Assembly: GCA_943736015.1 (NCBI GenBank) | Contig: OX031057.1 | Location: 40,696,501-40,760,500, forward strand | Source of the DNA: Tridacna crocea | Lineage: Eukaryota; Mollusca; Bivalvia; Cardiida; Cardiidae | DNA: 64,000 bases | Direction: 5' to 3' | Shown here: positions 31,065 through 40,500 of the stretch, piece by piece | How the letters are laid out: every line of letters begins with the position of its first letter | Position numbering within the stretch: position 1 is the stretch's first letter | Notes under the pieces: model-generated | What the model was told of the DNA's origin: nothing | What the model saw: the letters and a program-made list of their open reading frames with translations, nothing else | Database searches by the model: none | Made by a program: the position numbers and the translations under genes

Positions 31065-32215
31065 GTGCTTCGCCCAAAGTACTTCGATCCATCAGAAATC
31101 TTATCCCTGAGAAAACCACATTAGCACAGCAAGACGTGATGCTTAGTCGATTGGAAACTACCGATGAAAGATGTCATAGTGATGACATGATTCGAAGGTC
31201 GAAACGTTTCCGTTATCCGATTGCTTTGAATTCGGAAAACCCGTTTTACCGATTCAAGGGATCTAAGACGTGCATGTGCAAAGTGCCGAAGGTAGCGAGT
31301 ACAATGCTTTCTAAACTGCTGCTGGCAGCCGAATTTCCCATCAATTCTTCATACATTCGGAATATGCCTGGTTATTATGTCCATAGCGAGAGTCTGACGT
31401 CAAGGTTTCAGCGTTCAGGTTGCTATGACACATCTGACTTTAAATTCATTTTTGTTAGGAATCCTTATTCCAGAATATACTCGGCTTACATTGACAAGAT
31501 TTTTCTGGGAAAGTTTAGGCTCTACTCAGCAAAGGTACAGTTTTACACAGGACAGAATAAAAGCGCTCGAAATTACTTGAGAAACGGATCTTCTATTTCT
31601 AGGAAATTCTTGTGTCAGTATCATGACGTTACTTTTGATGCGTTTTTGAGATGGATTCTTTTCTATTATAAAGTAGACTGGCATTTTGCACCGATAACAA
31701 CTTTCTGTGACCCATGTAAACATCCTTTTGACGTGATAATTAAACAAGAAAACACGCGAAAAGAAGTGAAGCACATAACAGACCACTTATCTGTATACAT
31801 GGATACAACAATGTTCACCGACTCAAACAACGAAGACAAGATATTGGACTTAATAGTCATTCTACATGATTTGTGGAACAGCAGCGCTTATGATGATCAC
31901 TGTGATAAAAGTTATGTAAATTACACCTTCCTCAACGAAAGATTCTGGAGTGCTTTGAAAATTCAAGGCTATATTTCCAAACATCAACGGACAGAAACCG
32001 CCATCTTTTTTCCTGACTCACCACCAGATGACGCGTGTAACCGATTCAAAGCACTGAAGATACCGTATTTGAGTGACAAAGATCGATCGGAACAAAGATA
32101 CTCCTACTTAGTGGAGGCTTACAAAGCATTAGATCCTGATTTAATTAAACAGTTCCAGAAAAGGTTTTATGCGGATTTCCTCCTTTTTGATTACGACTTA
32201 GATCCACCATTTTGA
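31065..32215 (+). CDS. carbohydrate sulfotransferase (HNK-1ST/CHST8-14-type), catalytic exon
   Basis: Encodes residues 38-420, ending in TGA; acceptor TTTCTTTTTCAG at 31,053-31,064. With exon 1 the enzyme has 420 residues. The family (Sulfotransfer_2) moves sulfate from PAPS to sugars of glycoproteins or proteoglycans in the Golgi lumen. Visible motifs are: the 5'-phosphosulfate loop CKVPKVASTMLSK (residues 109-121), the 3'-phosphate site FVRNPYSRIYSAY (167-179), the family block DWHFAPITTFCDPC plus FDVIIKQEN (243-267), and a C-terminal FYADFLLFDYD (405-415). Five N-glycosylation sequons (N131, N202, N211, N309, N323) fit a lumenal domain. Length is typical. Which sugar it sulfates cannot be told; such genes are often expanded in molluscs (family knowledge). 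Confidence 0.88.
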
Positions 32216-32297
32216 CCTGGTGTAGGAAAGACGAATTTTCTAGCATGACTTTTTTTTAGCTGTACTGTGATGATGTTAATTTTGCAAGTTGTCAAAT

Positions 32298-32430
32298 TAA
32301 GCCTTGGACTACCAAGTGCGACCTTTGGACCTCGTGTGGATGGTTCAGATCAAGATCAGACTACACAGAATGTACAGTCTGACCTATGATTTTTCCCCTC
32401 CGATTTTCATTTGGATTATTCAGCAGTTTA
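32298..32430. repeat. family E fragment
   Basis: TTAAGCCTTGGACTACCAAG then ATCAAGATCAGACTACACAG/TGTACAGTCTGACC. Lies about 85 bp after the sulfotransferase stop; no clear AATAAA is nearby. Confidence 0.65.
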
Positions 32431-33036
32431 AAACGGATTATCAAATTTACATTTAAACTGCAGACGACTTTTCTTTTTTTTTTCAAAATCGTGACAAAAG
32501 CAAATTTCATTCGAAGCCAGGAATTTTTATTTTTACCATATCTATTTCAGTAAACTGTGTTCAGAAAGACAATTTGAGATATTTTTCCTGCAAACTTGTT
32601 TCTAGAGGCAATAACTTATCTTCTGAGCAGACGACAAAATCTTTAACTCGTCAATTTCAAAGCTTTTTGCAAACAGAAAGTTAAAGTGTAGCTGAAAAGA
32701 TGACGTTTTTTTTTAAGGTGAAAAACAGGTAAATGAGAAAATGATGGTTACGGGCATTTCTTTTTTCCAAAAATATTTTCATAAGCTGTCTTTCTCAGGG
32801 TCCCAAAAACTCGGGTTTGTTTGGTAAAGATCAATTCATCAAACAACAAAATCTAAGACTCTTCCAAATTGTTAGAATTCACAGACGACAAATTTGAACG
32901 TGGTCCAAACAGTGATATTTGTTCCTGAAAAGAATAGAAAACATAGTGGGAAAAGGAAAAAAAATGCTGGTTACCAACATTTTTTCCATGATTGTCTTTC
33001 TAGGTGTCATTAAAAGTGTGGATAGCGGGTTAAAAT
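32431..33036. repeat. decayed family A copies
   Basis: Traces include TTTGGTAAAGATCAATTCATC, GACGACAAAATC and a broken core GGAAAAAAAATGCTGGTTACC near 32,955. No gene. Confidence 0.5.
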
Positions 33037-33264
33037 TTAACCCTTTCTCAAACAACCCCTGGTTTTTACGACCCTGAGATAGAAGCCTTTTGAAAACAAT
33101 GTGGGAAAAGGAGAACATCCTGGTAACCAGCATTTTCTCCTTTTCCCACAATGTTTTCTACCCTTCTGGAAACAAATTTCAGTTTTTGAGTTGTGTTTAT
33201 TTTTGTCGTCTGCAAGTGCTTTGAATTTGGACCAATCCAAAATTTTGTCGTTTGGTAGAGTTAA
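33037..33264. mobile_element. family A MITE
   Basis: 228 bp between TTAA copies. Termini CCCTTTCTCAAACAACCCC and CGTTTGGTAGAG; core around CCTGGTAACCAGC, left arm mutated (GAACATCC). Confidence 0.87.
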
Positions 33265-33273
33265 ATAAAAAGT

Positions 33274-33750
33274 GAGCCACACTTTGGCAAAAGGAGGCTT
33301 ACAGCACCTCCGTGGTGTACAATACCACGCAAGCCATCACATAGTCAAGGATCCATAATAGCCACTTTTTTTAACCATTTCCCAAACAACAAAAGTTTAG
33401 ACTGGTCCAAAATCAAAGCAGTTACAGGTGACAAAATAAACGCTAGTCAAAAATTAAAATTTGTTTCAGTAGGGTAGGAAACATTGTGGGAAAATGAGAA
33501 AATGCTGGTTAACAGTATTTTTTCCTTTTCCTACAGTGTTTTCAAAAGGATTCTTTGTCAGGGCCGTAAAAACCAATGATTTTGTTTGGTAAAGGGTTAA
33601 AAACCCCGACTTAATGATGAGGTAGACTGGCCCTTGGACATACAGAAAATTGACCAATAGCGAAAAGTTTTGGTCCAGTCCGCGCAGACTGACCTGGGTC
33701 GATACTTTTCACAAATGCATTAAGCCACCTTTTCACAGAGCATGGCTCAA
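33274..33750. repeat. family G element interrupted by a family A MITE
   Basis: GTGAGCCACACTTTGGC to AGAGCATGGCTCAA with GACCTGGGTCGATACTTTTC near the right. The internal order matches 11,757-12,026 once 33,371-33,600 is removed. Confidence 0.75.
33371..33600. mobile_element. family A MITE inserted in family G
   Basis: TTAA both sides. Termini CCATTTCCCAAACAAC and GTTTGGTAAAGGG; core around GCTGGTTAACAGT slightly decayed. Confidence 0.87.
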
Positions 33751-34048
33751 ATTTATTTGCTTAAAGACAACGTTTATTGATATAAATGCTTTAATAATTC
33801 TATATTGGTGAATTTATTTCTTCAAAGTATTTCAAGACAAATACAATGTCTTTTTTGTACTTAACAATTATAGCTCTTTATAGAGCTGTCTTATTCGTTG
33901 AATAAACAGAAAATTGTTAATTCACGTTTCGATTTTCTATTCTTCAACGATGATCTACAATGATCTACAATGATTAGTGTCTAAAGAGTACCTCAAAGTG
34001 CCTTTGCCGACAGAGCAGTTTCAAGATCAGACTACAGAGAACGTAGAG

Positions 34049-34270
34049 TCGGACATTTGCGTAAAGTGTCGTCTCGGATCAGACTAATCCGAAACGAAAC
34101 TTTCCGTTTTTATGTTTTTTTTTTCTGTTTTGCGCAAGTCCTTTGTAGCACAAACTTTAATGTACTCGTAAAGTACCGTCTCGGATTAGCCTGCGCGGAC
34201 TGCGCAGGCTGATCTGAGACGGCTCTTTACGCAAAATGTCCGAATTTCCCTTTTTGCGTGTTGCAATCCA
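34049..34270. repeat. family F element, left unit shortened
   Basis: Left palindrome lacks its GCGCAGTCCGCGC centre (CTCGGATCAGACTAATCCGA); right unit intact with GGATTAGCCTGCGCGGAC. Ends GCGTGTTGCAATCC. Confidence 0.75.
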
Positions 34271-34289
34271 ATCATATGAGTCGTACTTT

Positions 34290-34530
34290 GTGAAAAGGGG
34301 GTTTAACCTCTATGATGCATGACATCAAGCAAGTCATCACGTCATTAATGATCCAAATAACGTTCTTTGTCCGATAATCAATTAAATCATGAGGTGGACT
34401 AATCCTTTGACACGTAGAAAAGTTACCGGTAGCAAAAATTTTCTACCTGGATCAACCTGTGCGAACTGAGCAGGCTGACCCCGGTCGCTTCTTTTTGCAG
34501 ATGCATTTAGCCTCGTTTTCGCTGGGCACG
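34290..34530. repeat. family G element
   Basis: GATGCATGACATCAAGCAAG at the left, TCAACCTGTGCGAACTGAGC and CTGACCCCGGTCG at the right. Confidence 0.6.
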
Positions 34531-34599
34531 TGCCATTTCATTAGTACTTCTGCAAGTAAGGCAATGAGATTGTGACCGATTGATTGCATAGTTTTTACA

Positions 34600-34740
34600 G
34601 CGGTTCCAACATTATTTCTACTATATCGAGGTATATTGTGGGAAAAGGAGAAAATACTGGTCATTAACAATGTTTTCAAAGGCATTTTCTGTGCTGGTCG
34701 TGAATATTCAGGATTGTGTCTGGAAAGATTAAGACCCACT
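34600..34740. repeat. decayed family A fragment
   Basis: TTGTGGGAAAAGGAGAAAATAC without its full partner arm; GGAAAGATTAAG at the right end. Confidence 0.5.
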
Positions 34741-34904
34741 GAATGATTCCTAATCAGGTTTTCGAGTCTGTGTAAATTTACTGGTTCAAACTTGTATCGT
34801 CCTTGAAGTTCTTCGTCATCTTGATCATCCGGTTGTGTACCGATTCGCGAAACATTTTTGGTCATCTAGATATCGGTGGAAAAAGAGCCACCATAACGAC
34901 TGTG

Positions 34905-35270
34905 GGTTCACTCCTTCACCGCCATAAGAGAATTGACTGTAGTACCACTGGCGGGTGACGAAATCAGACTGCACAAAAAAACCGTTTAACCTTTTCCCAA
35001 ACGACAAAATTTTAGACAGGTCCAAAATTGAAAGCACTCGCAGTCGACAAAATAAAAGCAACTCAAAAACAGAAATTTGTTTCCAGTACGGTAGAAAACA
35101 TTGTGGGAAAAGGAGAAAATGCTGGTAACCAGCATTTTCTCCTTTTCCCTCAATGTTTTCAAAAGGCTTCTGTCTCAGAATCGTAAAAACCAGGGATTGT
35201 TTGGTAAAGGGTTAAACGTGCAGCCTGAACTAAGATCCACACCATCCCCATCTTGGACCTAAGCGATGAC
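34905..35270. repeat. family E copy split by a family A MITE
   Basis: GTTCACTCCTTCACCGCC and AATCAGACTGCACAAAAAAA at the left rejoin ACGTGCAGCCTGAACTAAG at the right once the insertion is removed. Confidence 0.75.
34985..35215. mobile_element. family A MITE inserted in family E
   Basis: 231 bp between TTAA copies. Termini CCTTTTCCCAAACGAC and GTTTGGTAAAGGG; core around GCTGGTAACCAGC. Confidence 0.9.
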
Positions 35271-35549
35271 CAAAACATCTTATTTGTGCTGAATTGTAAT
35301 CGTTGAAAACTTCGAATACATGTATATGAATACTGCAATGAATTGTAAGAGACGCAAAATCAAAGTGCTGTGAGAACTGTACCAGATTCTAGGAGGTTTG
35401 GGACCTTTACCTCTGAATACCGAAGATAACACATATTGTACCTTCACTACACTATCGATGAACACCAGACTTCAAAAAATCTTGTGTCCCATTTTCTATC
35501 TTCATTTGTATATTTTGTTTCCAGCACCAAAACTTCACTGAGACAATGC

Positions 35550-35777
35550 TTAACCCTTTACCACAAAATCCCAACTTTTAACACCTCTGTAAAAGAAGCC
35601 TTTTGAAAATATTGTGGGAAAAGGAGAAAATGCTGGTAACCAGCATTTTCTCCTTTTCCCACAATGTTTTCTTCCATTCCTAAAACAAATTTCAATTCAT
35701 TAGTCACATTTACTGTGTCATCTGCAAATGCTTTCAGTTTGGACCAATCTAAAATTTTGTCGTTCGGTAAAGGGTTA
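35550..35777. mobile_element. family A MITE
   Basis: 228 bp. Termini CCCTTTACCACAAAATCCC and CGTTCGGTAAAGGG; core around GCTGGTAACCAGC. Confidence 0.9.
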
Positions 35778-36006
35778 AAGGAGAAGATACATTACAAAAA
35801 GTTAATCTCTTTCGTTTGGCTCACACACTCCATCCACCTAATCATTTTAGAATTTATGTGTGTTTCAAGTAATTCGTAAAGTTTACTTTATGTGCAGGAT
35901 AGAAGTAATGCTCAACAAATATGAAATCTGAACTCCAGAGCAATGGATTATGTATAGGACAGTCATACAAAAACAAAACAATGTCATACACATGTATATA
36001 TGATTT

Positions 36007-36012
36007 GTTTAT
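36007..36012 (-). promoter_or_regulatory. candidate collagen poly(A) signal
   Basis: TTTATT on the plus strand, so AATAAA in the collagen direction, about 1.4 kb after the stop codon. I saw no other AATAAA between it and the stop. Confidence 0.35.
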
Positions 36013-37419
36013 TATGCAACAAGACATGCAGTTTGCAACCTATAAGTAGAGACGAGCTTTCAGTGCTTAAGGAACACCATGAAAACAATTTTAATTCTGA
36101 AATCAACGCGGATGTTAAAGGTTTTTTGAGAAATATCTTAACTTTTTGCCATATAATTTTTTTTATATGAAGTCCAAATTTGACGACTATAGTTGAGCGA
36201 ACTGTTGTCAAAAACTGACTATAACTTTCCTCCTATCTAAAATAGCAAATGCTTCATTTTGGATATTAATGTACTCTTCTTTCAATAATTGTTCCAAAAC
36301 AGCGCAAGAAGAATGACAATTAGAAAAAGTCAGACTTTTTTTTTTCTTTTTTTCTGTGGAAAAGGAAGTTAATCAACTCCAAATATCATAAAGAACTGCT
36401 TTTGCACATATTCAACAGTTTTTTTTTTTTTTTTTTGAAAATGTTGTATGGAACAGAAAAAACTGCCACAAGCTGAAACTAATGAAGCTTTTTGGGATTC
36501 AGTTAAAGTTAAAGTACATATTTTTCTCCATTAGAAGTTTGCTCCATGTGGCACGTAAGAATTTACTTCATTGAGTTTTGGCAAAGTATAATAACATCCT
36601 CATGATAGGTTCATTTTTTCAGTGAGAATATCTATGGAAAGAATTTGAAATAGAAACATGAATGGCAGAACATGCCCAATACTCGTACAATTTATATTTG
36701 TACTAAGGTACAGAGAGGGTTGAAGGTCAGTAAGTGTCCAATTGCAACAAACCCGGCCAAAATATTCCAGAAATACTTACATAATATATGTCTTCAGTGA
36801 CCTGTACTTACTGAGATATGATTTTGTGACTAAAGAATCAAAACATAAATGTACATTACATGGTTATTTTTTTCAAGCTGCAGACTTCATTGAATTGACA
36901 TCTTTCACATTTTCAAACTTTTAAAAGCTAGGTAGGACTAAGTTTACTTCACTAGACAATGCATCTTCGCTTGTCAAGACAGACCTTCTGCTTTGCTACT
37001 GTTACATAGAGTAGCAAGGTGGAACGTCATCCTTGGCTTGCAAGGATGCTGACTAAGTGTAGACCACAATCAGACTGCACAGAACACACAGCATGACTTT
37101 GCATACATACTGTCCGATTTTTCTTCTTTGTCTAGTAAGATCATACTCTTTTTTTTTTTAACTTCCAATGTTCATTTAGTTCATTTGATAATGTCAAATA
37201 CCTTGTTAAGAATTGAGTGTTTAAAAACCATTACACTTGTTGATTCAAAACTTCATACAGACTTAGCAGCTCCAGTTAACTAAGTAATAATGCTATCATT
37301 TCTTTTTTAGTTTATATTGGTTGTGGAGTGTTTAAAGATAAAAAAAGTCCATAGGCTACAAACATAGATTATGAAAGGACAAGCACAGAAAAGCTACAAT
37401 GATGCACACTCAGTCTCTA
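36013..37419 (-). other. probable 3' UTR of the collagen gene
   Basis: A 1.4-kb stretch after the collagen stop. It is free of TTAA palindromes except one eroded family E trace (37,045-37,120), although both sides are dense with them. Poly-T runs lie near 36,335 and 36,420. UTR status is inferred from MITE depletion and the AATAAA. Confidence 0.4.
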
Positions 37420-37557
37420 TTAGGTAAAGCACACAGCGCCAACTCTAAAACCAAACTTCTGATTCTCCGCTCCGTAATTCGGTACAAGAAAATCGATTAT
37501 AGGTAATTTGTACGCTTTGGTCTTTATCTCAAACACTGTCTGTCCACGTGTCTTGTC
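37420..37557 (-). CDS. collagen window exon 17 (terminal, COLFI end)
   Basis: 138 nt including TAA. Starts [14 protein letters not shown] and ends [11 protein letters not shown], the C-terminal strand of COLFI with its last cysteine. Acceptor TACTTTTTCAG. Confidence 0.93.
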   Translation of the reverse strand, partial: DKTRGQTVFEIKTKAYKLPIIDFLVPNYGAENQKFGFRVGAVCFT

Positions 37558-40500
37558 CTGAAAAAGTACAAGAAGAAGATATTATCTCTCATACAAAAAA
37601 AAAGTTACAGTCATTCAATATGAAAGCATTTGAAGACCAAGCAACAGTAAAACAACCAATAACATTAGTCTATATTGGCCCTTAACCCATTACCACACAG
37701 CAAAATTTTAGACTGATCCAAATTGAAAGCATTTGCAGATGGCTATTTCAAAGTGGCTCAAATGGTGCAATTTAGCTTTGATAAGGAAGAAAACTGTGGA
37801 AAAAGGACAAAATGCTGGTTTCTAGCATTTTCTCCTTACCCACAATGTTTTTAAAAGGCTTCTTCCTCAGGGGCGTTAAAAGTTGTCATTGAGTGGTAAA
37901 GGGTAAAAGGGCCTATAACAGCTATAGTTACTTTGGTGGCAAGTACAGATTAAGATCAGACTGCACAAAAAGTGCAGTCTGATCTTTGACCTACAATGTC
38001 CGCTGTGCTGAGACATTCTTTAACCCGTTACCGAAAGACAAAATTTTAGACCCTTGGAAATTTAAAGCATTTGCAGACAACAAATAAACTTGGCTAAAGA
38101 AATGAAACTTGATGATGATAGAGGAGTAGAAAACATTGTGGGAAAAGGAGAAAATGCTGGTCTTATTACCAGCATTTTCTCCTTTTCCCACAATTTTTTC
38201 AGAAAGCTCAATCCTCTGGGTCGTCAGGGATTGTTTGGTAAAGGGTTAAAACCAAATTAATACTGCAATGAGGACCTTATATCTAAAATGAAAATATCCC
38301 CAGGATTTATTCAGCGCTCTAAGGGTTAACCCTTTACCAGATGACAAAAATTAAGCCTTGTCCAAATTGAAAGCACTCGCATACAACAATTCCAATGTGG
38401 CTCAAACAGTGCAGTGATTTTTTGATGGAGTAGAAAACATTTTGGGATAAGGAGAAAATGCTGATAACCAGCATTTTCTCCTTTTCCCAAAATGTTTTCA
38501 AAAGGCTTCTTTCTCAGGGTCGTTAAAAGTTGGCATTGTGTGGTAAAGGGTTAAAGACGACTTCCATTACTCGAGTCAATGTTTATCTGGCATCAACAAA
38601 TCTTTTCATTTAGATGTGTCTAAAAGTTTCATTGTTTGGTACAGGAGTAACTCTTTAGCAAGCAACAAAATTGTTTACCCAACCAAACTGGAAGGTGTTG
38701 CAGACAACAAATTGAATCTACTTCGAAAGGTGACTTTTGACAGGGTCCGAAAAGAGAAAATGCTTTTTTACCACCATTTACTCCTTATCCAGTAACATTT
38801 TCAAAAGCCTTCTACTGAGGGTTGTTAAAACTAATGATTGTGAGGTAAAGGGTTAATTTTTTTACCAAATAATAGAATTTCAAACCTGTTCAAAGTGAAA
38901 GCAGTTGCAGAAATCAAAATATCCATGAATAATAAAAACCAAAATTAAATTAAAGGGAAGGGTAGAAAACCTTCTGTGAAACAGAGAAAATGCTGATAAC
39001 CAGCATTTCCTTCTTTTCCCACAATGCTTTCTTAAGCTCTCTCCTTCAGAGTTGTTAAAACTTGGAATTGTGAGGTAAGGTGTTTTAACTCTTTGCCACA
39101 CAATCCCCACTTTTAACTCATTACCAAACGACCATATTTTAGGTCTGTCCAAATCGAAAGCATTTGCAGACGACAAAATTGATGTGACTGAAAATTTGAA
39201 ATTTGTTTTGTGAAGAGAAGAAAACATTTTGGGAAAAGGAGAAAATGCTGGTTACCAGCATTTTCTCCTTTTCTCACAATGTTTTCTAAAGGCTTTCTTT
39301 CTCAGGGTCATTAAAAGTCGGGATTGTGTGGTAATGGGTTAAGTACCATGAGAAAGAAAGCTTTTGAAAACATAATGGGAAAAGGAGAAAATGCTGGTAA
39401 CCAGCATTTTCACCTTTTCCAACAATGTTTTCTACCCTTCCCAAGAAAAATTTCCATGAAATAGTCACATTTATTTTGCTGTCTGCAAATGATTTGAATT
39501 TGGACTAGTCTAAAATTTTGTCGTTTGGTAAAGAATTAAACAAACAAATGTGTCTGTAACTACCTAAGATAATCAATATGCGGTTCAACAAAGTGAATGG
39601 GCTTTCTGTTTATTTTTCCCTACTACTGACAATAGCAGACGCAAAACTCATCAATATGGATGGTTATTTTTGAAAGAGAAAGGTTTTCGAATGACAATTA
39701 ATCATTGATCTGAAACTATTATAGTACATGTCAATTTTTCTCTTTACAAGACAAAAGAATACATGTATAAGACTTGTTCACTCTGAAAGCATTAGCAGAC
39801 AACAAAGTAAATATGACCTTAACCCTTTACCACATAATCCCGAGCTTTAATGACCTCAAGAAAGAAGGCTTTTGAAAACATTGAGGGGAAAAAGGAGAAA
39901 ATGCTGGTAACCAGCATTTTCTCCTTTTCCCACAATGTTTCTATCCTTTCTGAGACAAATCACAATATTTGGGCCACATCTAATGTGTCGTCTACATATA
40001 CTTTCAATTTGGACAAGGCTTTTACTTGTATTTGTTGTTGGTACAGAATTAAACTGAAACTGAAATGTGCTTCTGAACGGGGAGAAGACATGGAGGGAAA
40101 GCGTAGAAAAGTTTCTCCTTAATAACACTTTACTACACAATCCTGAGTTTAACTCTTTACAAAACAACAAAATTTCAGACTGGTCCAAATTAACCCATTA
40201 CCACACAATCCCTACTTTTGACGCCCCTGAGAAAGAAGCCTTTAGAAAACATTGTGGGAAAAGGAGAAAATGCTGGTATCCAGCATTTTCTCCTTTTCCC
40301 ACAATGTTTTCCACCCTTCACCAAATAAATTTCAAATTTCCAGTCACTTTTATTTTGTCGTGTGCAAATGCTTTCAATTTGGACAAGCCTAAAATATTGT
40401 CGTTTGGTAATGAGTTAAAAGCACTTGCAGATGACAAAATAAACATATCTCAAAACTTAAAAAATTTGTTTCCAGCAGGGTAGAAAACATTACGGGAAAA

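Noticed and set aside
31526-31860. Minus-strand frames inside the sulfotransferase exon
   Set aside because: Shadows of the real plus-strand reading frame, which carries all catalytic motifs.
34452-34865. 137-codon minus-strand frame
   Set aside because: It runs through family G and family A debris; its translation includes MITE-derived peptide.
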